A stretch of DNA of 21,392 nucleotides. Source: CAG-390 sp045544735. Lineage in GTDB: Bacteria; Bacillota; Clostridia; Oscillospirales; CAG-272. Every line of letters begins with the position of its first letter. The first letter of the stretch is position 1. The DNA lies in NCBI GenBank assembly GCA_045544735.1, contig JAZPZM010000072.1:1-21392 (forward strand). The letters run 5' to 3'. A program made the position numbers and the translations under genes. Positions 7,155-15,416 of this stretch are shown here, in pieces. The notes beneath the pieces are model-generated. The model was not told where the DNA came from. It ran no database searches and was given only the letters and a program-made list of their open reading frames with translations.

Positions 7155-9572
7155 GTGAAAAAGATACGAAAATTGATATCGCTGATTCTCGCGGCGGTGC
7201 TTACGCTCGCGCTCATTCCTTGCTTTTCCTCGCAAGCCGCGTCGGAATACGCGGGAAGCGTGTATCAATGCAAGCTTGACGAGAACGGTACGCTGACTAT
7301 CAGCGGAACGCTTGAGCACAAGGTCGCAACGCAGTACAAGGATGCCGAGCTCGTGCTTTACCGTATGCGCCCGTGGGAGAGTACGACCGCGGCGATAAAG
7401 GACGGCACTCCGATAAAAAGGGCGGCAATGTCAATGCGCTTTGAGTTTAAGCTTTCCTGCGATAACGTAGCGGACAGACTTTCAATGTACGTGGTAGCTT
7501 TGCAAAGCAATTCCGAAACGCTCATCGTTGCGCCGCCGAAATACGCGGATTGCGAGAGCGCTCCCCTCGCCTCCGACGGCTTTAAGGGCGTAAATACCAA
7601 GGATCACGTTACGGCTGTCAATTCCGACGCATCAAGCGCTATCGTGGACGTTGAGCTTGATAAGCTGCAAAGCCAAAGCAGAAACGGCTATTTTTATACC
7701 GTTGACGGCGTGATGTTCTATTTCGACCGCTCGTACATAGACAGTCTTGATAAGGCGGTTCGCTCCTACTGCGCCGTAGGCGCAAACGTGTATCTCAGGC
7801 TTCTTTTGCCAAGTGACGGTGCGCATACCGAGTTTTCGGTGGATAATAGCGTACCCGCTATGTATAAAAGCATATATCTGCGAAGCGACGGCGCGCTCGT
7901 CTCGCTTTACGCTCACGTGTATTTCCTTTGCGAGAGATACGGCGGCGGTGCGGACGGCAAAATAAGCGGACTTATAATAGGCAGAGGACTCAACGAGCCT
8001 TTGAAGTATAATTACAGCGTGGACGTGGGCGACGGATATTGCAGAATGATTGCATCCGCCTTCACCGTAGTCGGCGCGGCAGCATACGATGCGTCGGGCG
8101 GCACGCTTTCGCTCGTTCTTCCCGTGACCGATAAAATGGCGGGCGGCGAGCCCGATTTTCAAAGCTTCGTTATGAAGATCGGAGATTATCTTTCCGAACG
8201 CACGACCTTGCGCATCGCGGTAATGGCTGAAAGCACGCACAACCCGTACGGACTTTACGACGATTATTTTTACGTCGAGGACACGGGCGACGTGGATGCG
8301 GATTTTACCACTCCCGCACCCGAGGAAACCTCCGCTCCCGAAACGGAGCCCCCCTCCGAGCCCGAAACGAGCGCCCCCGACGAAACGGTGGCTTCTCCCG
8401 AAACGACCGCTTCCCCCGAAACAAGCGATTCTCCGGAAACGACCGTCTCTCCCGACACCGAGGATGAGGAAACGCAGGAGCGTTTGCCTCCCACTCCCAC
8501 ACCCGACGGAGCGCCGTATTTCTGCGCAGATAGCACAAGTATCTTTCTCGATGCGCTTGACCGTGTAAGCGCAAAGAGCGATGCCGTTTGCAAGGAATAT
8601 TTGTGGTGCTGGTATCCCGACGAAAACACCGTAGACGCGGCGCTGGGCGTATGCTATTCATACGGATATATGAGCCTTGCGGCGGCGGGAGCGTCGGCTT
8701 TCATCGTCTCGTTTGCTGACGTTGGCGGTTACGGCATATCAAAGATATCACATCTCTTTAAGCATATAGATACCAAAACTTCCCACAAGGAGACCTCGTA
8801 CTCGCTTTCTATCTTTGGCGTTGGTAGCTGGTCGGACATCATCTTCGGCGTTAAAAGCACCACGGGCATATACCGCGAGGTAATAGAGCCGCCCATAACG
8901 AGCGGGGAAGTGAATTGCAAGGGAAGCGTGAATATATGGGATTTCACGTCCCAAAGCGGAGCTGACGGATGGTACGGAGGCTTTAACTGCTCGTCGCTTA
9001 AAAGCGTAACGGGCGGTAGCGGAAAGTACCTTAAGGCAAGCCTTCTTGTCGCAAATGCGGGCGAGTACGCCGATATCGGTTATATCGGCGCAAGCTCCAA
9101 CCTTGCGCTTTATTGCGACAGTATTTCATTTGACCTCGCCTGTCCGGGCGAGCAAAATGAAATATTTGAAATTATGATAAGGCTTTACACCGACAAGGAA
9201 AGCGTTGAAGCCAAAACTACCGTCAGGGGCGGCGAGCGCGCCGTGCTGACGATAGATACGTCGGAAATATCCACCGACGCAACGGTCGACTCAATGCGCC
9301 TGTGCGCCAAGCGCGTTACGGGAGAGGGCGACTACGAGCTTCAGCTTTATAAGGTGTCGATCAACAGTATGAAATACAGTTCCTCGGAGCTTTCCGCCGT
9401 GCTTGACGCCGCGCGCGACGACCTTCTCGGCGGCGATGGGGACGGTACGGCTCTCGGCAGAGCGCTTACCGCGGTTGCGGTGCTTGCGACGGCAAGTCTG
9501 TTTACCGTGGCGCTTACTATGGCGGCAGACAAAAAACGCAAAAACAACACTTCAAAAAAGAAGGGAAACTGA
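7155..9572 (+). CDS. Secreted, membrane-anchored DUF5722-like protein
   Basis: An 805-residue surface protein. Residues 1-28 are a signal peptide (KKIRK, hydrophobic core, SSQA cleavage). Residues 33-125 resemble the beta-rich N-terminal part of DUF5722 proteins. Residues 130-380 (YFDRSYIDSLDKAVRSYCAV, NVYLRLLLPSDG, SGLIIGRGLNEP) match the putative TIM-barrel glycosidase-like core. Residues 385-452 are a Pro/Glu/Thr/Ser linker, then a second conserved part and a beta-sandwich-like region (VNIWDFTSQSGADGWYGG). The end is a membrane helix (about 766-790) with a Lys-rich tail. The GTG at 7155 is chosen because AAGGAGG (7141-7147) sits 7 bp before it; the ATG at 7149 is too close. There is no lipobox. 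Substrate unknown. pncB follows after 1 bp. Confidence 0.72.
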   Translation: MKKIRKLISLILAAVLTLALIPCFSSQAASEYAGSVYQCKLDENGTLTISGTLEHKVATQYKDAELVLYRMRPWESTTAAIKDGTPIKRAAMSMRFEFKLSCDNVADRLSMYVVALQSNSETLIVAPPKYADCESAPLASDGFKGVNTKDHVTAVNSDASSAIVDVELDKLQSQSRNGYFYTVDGVMFYFDRSYIDSLDKAVRSYCAVGANVYLRLLLPSDGAHTEFSVDNSVPAMYKSIYLRSDGALVSLYAHVYFLCERYGGGADGKISGLIIGRGLNEPLKYNYSVDVGDGYCRMIASAFTVVGAAAYDASGGTLSLVLPVTDKMAGGEPDFQSFVMKIGDYLSERTTLRIAVMAESTHNPYGLYDDYFYVEDTGDVDADFTTPAPEETSAPETEPPSEPETSAPDETVASPETTASPETSDSPETTVSPDTEDEETQERLPPTPTPDGAPYFCADSTSIFLDALDRVSAKSDAVCKEYLWCWYPDENTVDAALGVCYSYGYMSLAAAGASAFIVSFADVGGYGISKISHLFKHIDTKTSHKETSYSLSIFGVGSWSDIIFGVKSTTGIYREVIEPPITSGEVNCKGSVNIWDFTSQSGADGWYGGFNCSSLKSVTGGSGKYLKASLLVANAGEYADIGYIGASSNLALYCDSISFDLACPGEQNEIFEIMIRLYTDKESVEAKTTVRGGERAVLTIDTSEISTDATVDSMRLCAKRVTGEGDYELQLYKVSINSMKYSSSELSAVLDAARDDLLGGDGDGTALGRALTAVAVLATASLFTVALTMAADKKRKNNTSKKKGN

Positions 9573-9573
9573 T

Positions 9574-11028
9574 ATGAAGGATATTGAAAGAAACCTTACG
9601 ATGCTCTGCGATTTTTACGAGCTGACTATGGCAAACGGATATTTCAAATGTGGGCTTAAGGATACTTACACCTACTTTGACGTATTTTTTCGCACCAATC
9701 CCGATGGCGGCGGATACGCCGTTGCGGCGGGACTTGAGCAGATAATTTCCTATATCAACGATCTGCATTTTAGCGAGCGCGATATTGAGTTTTTGCGCTC
9801 CAAAAATCTCTTTGACGAGGAATTTCTTGCATACCTTGCGGATTTCCGCTTCGACGGCGACATCTGGGCTGTCCCCGAGGGCACGGTCATCTTTCCGGGC
9901 GAGCCGCTTATCACCGTAAGGGCCAAAGCGCCGCAAGCGCAGTTTATTGAAACCTACGTGCTTCTTCAGTTCAACCACCAGTCCTGCATAGCGACCAAGA
10001 CCACGAGAATCGTTCGCGCGTCGGAGGGCAGACCGATAAGCGAGTTCGGTTCAAGACGCGCACAGGGCGCGGATGGTGCGATACTTGGCGCAAGGGCGGC
10101 GTATATCGGCGGCTGTGCGGGTACGGCTTGCACGATAACGGACGAATATTACGGCGTTCCCACGACGGGCACTATGGCGCATTCTTGGGTGCAGATGTTC
10201 CCCGACGAGTACACCGCGTTTAAGACGTATTGCGAGATATACCCCAACAACGCGACTCTCCTCGTTGACACCTATAACACGCTTGAGTCGGGAGTTCCGA
10301 ACGCCATCCGCGTTTTCAAGGAGATACTTGAGCCTCGCGGCATTAAAAAGTGCGGCATCCGCATCGACTCCGGTGACATCACCTATATCACCAAGAAGGC
10401 AAGGAAAATGCTTGACGCGGCAGGGCTTGATTACTGCAAGATCGTAGTTTCCAACTCCCTTGACGAGAAGATAATTCGCGATATTATCCGTCAGGGTGCG
10501 TGCGTTGACGCCTTCGGCGTTGGCGAGCGTCTTATCACCTCCAAGTCCTCTCCCGTTTTCGGCGGAGTTTATAAGCTCTGCGCCATTGAGGATGCCGACG
10601 GCAATATAACTCCCAAGATAAAGATAAGCGAAAACACCGCAAAGATCACCACTCCCCACTTCAAAAAGGTATACAGACTCTACAACCGCGAAAACGGCAA
10701 GGCAGAGGCGGATCTTATCTGCCTTTACGACGAGGAAGTGGACGATAGCGGCGATATCGAGATATTCGACCCCATCTATACTTGGAAGCGCAAGGTGCTC
10801 GAAAACGTAAAGGCCGTGCCGCTTCTTGAGCCGATATTCGTCGGCGGTAAGCAGGTATACGCCGTTCCCGATATCAGCGAGTCCCGCCGCCGTTGTGCAG
10901 AGCAGATTGAATCTATGTGGGATGAGGTGCTTCGCTGGGAGAACCCCCATAATTACTACGTCGACCTTTCCGAAAAGCTTTGGAACATCAAAAACGATAT
11001 GCTCCGAAAGCTCAGAAATAAAAGCTGA
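9574..11028 (+). CDS. pncB: Nicotinate phosphoribosyltransferase
   Basis: Makes nicotinate mononucleotide from nicotinate and PRPP, with ATP hydrolysis, in the NAD salvage pathway. It has 484 residues, normal for the family. Family segments seen are FYELTMANGYF (14-24), FGSRRAQGADGA (158-169), GTMAHSW with the phospho-accepting His (H203), LLVDTYNTLESGVPNA (229-244), GIRIDSGDITYI (261-272), and DAFGVGERLITSKSSPVFGG (312-331). I chose the ATG at 9574, which has AAGGGA upstream and leaves 1 bp to the preceding stop. A longer in-frame reading from 9403 would overlap the surface protein gene by 170 bp with out-of-frame sequence. The gene ends before a strong terminator. Confidence 0.96.
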   Translation: MKDIERNLTMLCDFYELTMANGYFKCGLKDTYTYFDVFFRTNPDGGGYAVAAGLEQIISYINDLHFSERDIEFLRSKNLFDEEFLAYLADFRFDGDIWAVPEGTVIFPGEPLITVRAKAPQAQFIETYVLLQFNHQSCIATKTTRIVRASEGRPISEFGSRRAQGADGAILGARAAYIGGCAGTACTITDEYYGVPTTGTMAHSWVQMFPDEYTAFKTYCEIYPNNATLLVDTYNTLESGVPNAIRVFKEILEPRGIKKCGIRIDSGDITYITKKARKMLDAAGLDYCKIVVSNSLDEKIIRDIIRQGACVDAFGVGERLITSKSSPVFGGVYKLCAIEDADGNITPKIKISENTAKITTPHFKKVYRLYNRENGKAEADLICLYDEEVDDSGDIEIFDPIYTWKRKVLENVKAVPLLEPIFVGGKQVYAVPDISESRRRCAEQIESMWDEVLRWENPHNYYVDLSEKLWNIKNDMLRKLRNKS

Positions 11029-11036
11029 CTATAAGT

Positions 11037-11070
11037 GCGGCGCGAGGAAAAACCTCGCGCCGCTTTTTTT
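11037..11070 (+). terminator. Intrinsic terminator after pncB
   Basis: GCGGCGCGAGG (11037-11047) and CCTCGCGCCGC (11053-11063) form an 11-bp GC-rich perfect stem with an AAAAA loop, followed by seven T. It separates pncB from the MBOAT operon. Confidence 0.95.
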
Positions 11071-11091
11071 GTAGAAAAAAGTCGATTTCTA

Positions 11092-11120
11092 TTGACTATT
11101 TATAAATAATATACTATAAT
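11092..11120 (+). promoter_or_regulatory. Promoter of the MBOAT-DHHW-FkbH-ACP operon
   Basis: TTGACT (11092-11097) and TATAAT (11115-11120) are spaced by 17 bp, giving a start near 11127. No other promoter or terminator is evident until 17445, so the five genes probably form one transcript. Confidence 0.87.
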
Positions 11121-11172
11121 AAAATAGTATGTTTATAATTTCCCGCGGGACTTATCCATAGAGGTGATAGAG

Positions 11173-12585
11173 TTGTTTTTTGCTGATATTTTCTTTTTAT
11201 ACTGCTTTTTACCGATCTGTGTAGCTATCTATATGATGGCAAAAAAGGTCGAGCATAAAAACGTTGTGCTGATAGTATTTTCGCTTTTGTTTTACTCGTT
11301 TGGCGAGCCGCTTATGATCTTATTGCTTCTTGCCAGTGTAGTGATAAACTTCCTGCTTGCAAGGATAATCGACTTCAAGCGCGGAGAACGTGCGGCAAAG
11401 CTCGCGCTTGCATTTGCTCTGGTTTACGATATAGGAATGCTTGGGGTATTTAAGTATACCGACTTCATTATAGATAATATCAACGGCATAACGGGGCTTT
11501 CCATCTCTCCTTCAGGAATATCCCTGCCGCTCGGTATCAGCTTTTATACCTTCCAGATAATCTCCTACGTTATTGACGTTTATTGGGAGAAGGTGGACGT
11601 GCAGACGAAGTTCCATAAGCTCCTTCTTTACATATCTTTGTTCCCACAGCTCGTGGCGGGCCCGATAGTAAGATACTCCACTATTGCCGCAGAGATAGAC
11701 GAGCGCACTACGACTATCAGCGACTTTACCGCAGGTGCTACGCGTCTTATCTTCGGACTTTCCAAAAAGGTCCTTTTGGCGAACAGCCTGAATCTCGTCG
11801 TCGGTGAATTTTTCGGCAACGATCTGACGCAGACTACGGTTCTTGGAACGTGGCTTGGCGTTATTGCGTATTCGATGTACGTGTATTTCGATTTTTCCGG
11901 CTACTCGGATATGGCGATAGGTATGGGAAGAATGTTCGGCTTCCACTTTGACGAGAACTTCCGCCATCCGTTTATGTGCCGTTCCATAGCGGAGTTCTGG
12001 CAGAGATGGCACATCTCGCTCGGTAGCTTTTTCAGAGATTACCTGCTTTACGTTCCGCTCTTTGGCAAAAGACGTCAGGTGCTTTCGCTCTTCCTCGTTT
12101 GGTTTACAACGGGACTTTGGCACGGCGCAAGCTGGAACTTCGTGCTTTGGGGACTTTACTTTGGAGTATTCCTCTTTATCGAAACGAAGATCGGTAAAAA
12201 GCGCCTTAAAAAAGTGCCGACCGTCATTATGCATATCTACAATAAGCTGGTAATAATAATAGGATTTGGTATTTTCAAATTTGAAAATATGTCGGACCTC
12301 GGCAATTTCTTTAAGAACATCGTCGGAGCAAACGGCAATGCGTTTACAAGCAGCGAAACTAACGATATTTTTATGAAATACGTTTTCGTTATTGCGGTAT
12401 CCGTGCTTGCCTGCTTCCCGATCGTTCCCTTTATCAAGTCAAAGCTTGAAAAAGCGACACAAAATCAGCAAGGTCTTGCTATTCTCGGCGCTACGGCAGT
12501 GTCATTGGTTCTGCTTTTCGTAAATACCGCAGTGCTTGTAGCAACCTCGTCATCTAACAACCCCTTCCTTTATTGGCGTTTTTAA
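11173..12585 (+). CDS. MBOAT O-acyltransferase (AlgI/DltB-type)
   Basis: A polytopic membrane acyltransferase of 470 residues that would carry an acyl group from a cytoplasmic thioester carrier to the outer face of the membrane. Family marks are LPLGISFYTFQIISY (near 118-132), FPQLVAGPI, YFDFSGYSDMAIGMGRMFGF, FWQRWHISLGSF (H280) and GLWHGASWNF with the catalytic His (about H317). There are about ten hydrophobic segments. GAGGTGA sits 6 bp before the TTG at 11173, which I prefer to the in-frame GTG at 11164 lying inside that ribosome site. It leads an operon with two DHHW proteins, a FkbH-like enzyme and a carrier protein, which together resemble the DltB/DltD/DltA/DltC arrangement. The acceptor polymer is unknown. 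Confidence 0.94.
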   Translation: MFFADIFFLYCFLPICVAIYMMAKKVEHKNVVLIVFSLLFYSFGEPLMILLLLASVVINFLLARIIDFKRGERAAKLALAFALVYDIGMLGVFKYTDFIIDNINGITGLSISPSGISLPLGISFYTFQIISYVIDVYWEKVDVQTKFHKLLLYISLFPQLVAGPIVRYSTIAAEIDERTTTISDFTAGATRLIFGLSKKVLLANSLNLVVGEFFGNDLTQTTVLGTWLGVIAYSMYVYFDFSGYSDMAIGMGRMFGFHFDENFRHPFMCRSIAEFWQRWHISLGSFFRDYLLYVPLFGKRRQVLSLFLVWFTTGLWHGASWNFVLWGLYFGVFLFIETKIGKKRLKKVPTVIMHIYNKLVIIIGFGIFKFENMSDLGNFFKNIVGANGNAFTSSETNDIFMKYVFVIAVSVLACFPIVPFIKSKLEKATQNQQGLAILGATAVSLVLLFVNTAVLVATSSSNNPFLYWRF

Positions 12586-12605
12586 CGCAGATCAGGAGAT
12601 GCTCA

Positions 12606-14051
12606 ATGAATAAAAAATTAGCAATAACTATAAGCTGTGTCTTACTTGCGGCGGCATTTGTGCTGATGTTTGCAGTATGCGCGCTCTTTCCGCGCACCAC
12701 GGAGTCTGACCACAGCATCCTCAAGGAATTTCCCGAGCTTACGCTGGAGTCAGTCCTTAGCGGAAAATTCTTCTCCGAATTTACCGCTTGGTTTACCGAT
12801 ACCGTTTTCGGCAGAGATAGGTGTGTCGATATAAATGCAAGCTTCCGCGGCTATTTCGGTATAATGCCCGAGGAGCAGGTCTTTATAAATAACGACGCGG
12901 CAACGGGATCAAACGGTGATCTCATTATGGGCGACGAATACGAGGACGATTGGGTTCCCGAGGACGATGATGATTGGCTTCCCGAGGACGACGGTGACGA
13001 GACTACTCCCGTCACCACCGTTCCCTCTACCACGCCGCCCGCGGACGGCATCACAAGTTCGGGAGAAACCACGGTAACTCCCCCCGAAACCACCGTACCC
13101 GTTACGACTCCCCCCGAAACGACTATGGTGGAGATAACGCAAGCCCCCGTTGGCGAGGAGATATCCGACGGTATTCTCATTATGGGTACTCGCGCTATGG
13201 AGATATACTATGGAAGCAAAAAGAACGCGGCTGATTACGCAACTATCCTTAACAGCTTCGCGGCAAAGGTCGGAAGCGGTGTTAAGGTATATTCAATGGT
13301 CATACCCAAATCCTGCGGACTCTATCTTGGCGACTCCAAGACTTCGTATGCAAAGTACGTTACGCGCACTACGCGCGACCTTGACGCGCATAAGGAAGCT
13401 CTTTCGGGAGTGACCTATATTCCCGTTTACGAAGCGCTGTTGCCCCATAAGAACGAGGAGATATATTTCCGCACCGACCATCACTGGACGGGGCTTGGAG
13501 CATACTACGCTGCCGAGGCGTTTGCTAATATAGCGGGCGTCAATTTTATGCCTCTTTCGTCATACACGAAAAACGTCCGTCCGGGATACGTTGGAACTAT
13601 GTATAAATACACCAATTACAGCTCCACGCTCCTCAACAACCCCGAGGATTTCGTTACCTACGTGCCCAGCACCCCATACACCGTAACCAAGTACAATACC
13701 AAGCTGAAAAGCGGCAAGGCAAGGGATAGTATATTCTATTCCGTTCCCGATAGCAAGCGCAGTAGCTGGTATTCCACGTATCTTGGCAGCGATAGCTATT
13801 CCTTTGTCATAAAGTCCGGCACTTGTCAGAACGGCAGAAAGTTGCTTATCGTCAAGGATAGCTACGGAAATGCACTTTCCCCCTATTTTATGAATTCCTT
13901 TGAGGAAATTTATATAGTAGACGGACGCTATTTTGAGGTAGGACTCGTTTCCCTTGTTCAAAGCAAGGGTATAACCGACGTTCTGTTTGCAGAGTGCACC
14001 TTTAGCGCCGTCGGCGGATACAGAAATAACATCAAGGCTCTTATATCATGA
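12606..14051 (+). CDS. DHHW-family (AlgX/DltD-like SGNH) membrane-anchored protein, copy 1
   Basis: Predicted partner of the MBOAT that hands the acyl group to the acceptor outside the cell. It has 481 residues. An uncleaved anchor at 5-28 is followed by a conserved pre-domain (EFPELTLESVLSGKFFSEFT, FGRDRC). A very acidic then Pro/Thr-rich segment (about 110-175, with PPETT units) follows, then the catalytic part. Active-site motifs are YFRTDHHWT (DHHW 291-294) and IVKDSYGNALSP (candidate nucleophile S419), ending with EIYIVDGRYFE. The linker splits the usual domain between two near-identical DGxLIMG strands. The ATG at 12606 has AGGAG 7 bp upstream. It begins 20 bp after the MBOAT gene and overlaps the next gene by 4 bp (ATGA). 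Confidence 0.9.
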   Translation: MNKKLAITISCVLLAAAFVLMFAVCALFPRTTESDHSILKEFPELTLESVLSGKFFSEFTAWFTDTVFGRDRCVDINASFRGYFGIMPEEQVFINNDAATGSNGDLIMGDEYEDDWVPEDDDDWLPEDDGDETTPVTTVPSTTPPADGITSSGETTVTPPETTVPVTTPPETTMVEITQAPVGEEISDGILIMGTRAMEIYYGSKKNAADYATILNSFAAKVGSGVKVYSMVIPKSCGLYLGDSKTSYAKYVTRTTRDLDAHKEALSGVTYIPVYEALLPHKNEEIYFRTDHHWTGLGAYYAAEAFANIAGVNFMPLSSYTKNVRPGYVGTMYKYTNYSSTLLNNPEDFVTYVPSTPYTVTKYNTKLKSGKARDSIFYSVPDSKRSSWYSTYLGSDSYSFVIKSGTCQNGRKLLIVKDSYGNALSPYFMNSFEEIYIVDGRYFEVGLVSLVQSKGITDVLFAECTFSAVGGYRNNIKALIS

Positions 14052-15400
14052 AAAAACTTTGTATAGCATTGCTTTCGGTGCTGTTTGCCATCCTTATAGT
14101 GATGTCGTTGCACGTGCTTTATCGCGAGTCGGCAAGCGGCGATAGCCTGCTTGGAGGAAACGGAACGAGCGAGCAGTTGAAAAATGACGTTGTTACGCCG
14201 AGTGAAAGCACGAATGAGGATACCGTTTCCCCCGAAACTACTGTTGCTCCCGAAGCTACGGTTGCCCCCGAAACAACGATAACGCCCGAAACCACGGTTG
14301 CGCCTGAAACCACGAAAAAGACGGAAACAACCAAGGCTCCTGAAACCACGAAAGCTCCCGAAACCACGAAAGCCCCCGAAACTACTAAAGCTCCCGAAAC
14401 TACTAAAAAGCCTGAAACCACCAAAGCGCCCGAAACTACCAAAGCGCCCGAAACCACCAAAGCACCCGAGACCACCAAAGCTCCCGAAACGACGGCGCCC
14501 CCCGTCAGCGATAAGCCGTATCTTTACAACGGCGACGGCGTGCTGATAGTCGGCACTCGCGCTATGGAGCAGTTCTTTGGCTCGAAGTCAAGGTGCGTCA
14601 CTACCGCCGAACACATAAATACATTTAAGCAGCGCGTCGGCGCGGACGTGAACGTTTTTGCTATGGCTATCCCCACGGCATCTGGACTTTACGCCCCTAC
14701 CACGAAATATTCAACGTCGCTGACGAGAACAGAGAATTGCTTTGCCGCATTCCGTGACGCTCTTGTGGACGTAACGTATATCGATACGCTTAGCGTTCTA
14801 CGCCAGCATACCGATGAATATATATATTTCCGTACCGACCATCACTGGGCGGCGCTTGGCGCGTATTACGCGTGTCAGGAATTTGCACGCACGGCAGGCT
14901 TGCCCTTTACGACCATAGATGGATTTAAGAAAAACGAGGTAGGAACGTTCCTCGGCTCAATGAACAGATATACGGACTATTCGCTTCCGGCTATCAAGAA
15001 TAATCCCGACACGATGATATGCTACGAGCCGCTTCAGGAATACACGTGCAACTATTATTCAAGGGATAAATTCAAGCTGAAAATGTCAAATAAAACGCTT
15101 TTCAGCTCAGCCAAAACGTATACGCGCTTTATTTACGGCGACTCATACGTTGCGCATATCCAAACTGGTGTAAATAACGGCAGAAAGCTTATAGTTCTGA
15201 AGGAATCCTACGGTAACGCGCTCGCCCCCTTCCTCATTAGCTCGTTTGAGGAGGTCTACGTTATAGATATGCGTTATTTTGAGCTCAATATCCTTGATTT
15301 TATCAAGGACAAGGGCGTAACTGACGTTTGCTTCTCAATGTGCGCCTTCACGGTCAACGGAAGCAACCGCAAGCACATTCTCCGCTTAACTGAAATTTAA
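14048..15400 (+). CDS. DHHW-family SGNH-like membrane-anchored protein, copy 2
   Basis: Paralogue of the preceding gene, 450 residues. It has an N-terminal anchor at 3-24, a short spacer, then a long PETTKA-type linker (about 61-152). A catalytic part follows that aligns throughout with copy 1 (GVLIVGTRAMEQFFGSK; YFRTDHHWAALGAYYA with DHHW 264-267; IVLKESYGNALAP with S387). Differences: the acidic residue before the nucleophile is Glu (E386) instead of Asp, and the pre-domain found before the linker in copy 1 is absent. It overlaps copy 1 by 4 bp, with AAGG about 10 bp before the ATG. It may serve as a second acceptor-side transferase or a helper subunit. Confidence 0.88.
   Translation: MKKLCIALLSVLFAILIVMSLHVLYRESASGDSLLGGNGTSEQLKNDVVTPSESTNEDTVSPETTVAPEATVAPETTITPETTVAPETTKKTETTKAPETTKAPETTKAPETTKAPETTKKPETTKAPETTKAPETTKAPETTKAPETTAPPVSDKPYLYNGDGVLIVGTRAMEQFFGSKSRCVTTAEHINTFKQRVGADVNVFAMAIPTASGLYAPTTKYSTSLTRTENCFAAFRDALVDVTYIDTLSVLRQHTDEYIYFRTDHHWAALGAYYACQEFARTAGLPFTTIDGFKKNEVGTFLGSMNRYTDYSLPAIKNNPDTMICYEPLQEYTCNYYSRDKFKLKMSNKTLFSSAKTYTRFIYGDSYVAHIQTGVNNGRKLIVLKESYGNALAPFLISSFEEVYVIDMRYFELNILDFIKDKGVTDVCFSMCAFTVNGSNRKHILRLTEI
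14229..14497 (+). repeat. 18-bp tandem repeat encoding the PETTKA linker
   Basis: About ten consecutive 18-bp units (consensus cccgaaaccaccaaagct) encode PETTKA or PETTKK, preceded by four or five looser PETTVA/PEATVA units. Units differ mainly at third codon positions and by A/T or C in the Thr codons. Near-identical units allow slippage, so linker length may vary between strains. Related PETT-coding DNA occurs at 13062-13130 and 8308-8460. Confidence 0.9.
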
Positions 15401-15416
15401 TAGAACGAGGCAAAAA

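Noticed and set aside
7155..7260. Lipoprotein signal in the DUF5722-like protein
   Set aside because: The Cys in LIPCFSS has Pro at -1, which does not fit a lipobox, while a signal peptidase I site (SSQA) follows directly.
9403..9573. 57-codon N-terminal extension of pncB
   Set aside because: It lies entirely in the end of the preceding gene, is Arg-rich out-of-frame sequence, and the family N terminus begins at the ATG at 9574.
10051..10950. 299-codon frame antisense to pncB
   Set aside because: It is open only because of codon bias in pncB; no start signal and no family resemblance.
14119..14478. Antisense reading frame of VVSGALVVSGA repeats opposite the PETTKA linker
   Set aside because: It is a shadow of the 18-bp repeat; no ribosome site, no promoter, and the sense frame is part of a clear DHHW protein.
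14229..14497. CRISPR or noncoding satellite
   Set aside because: The 18-bp period is an exact multiple of three and stays open in the frame of a surface protein linker.
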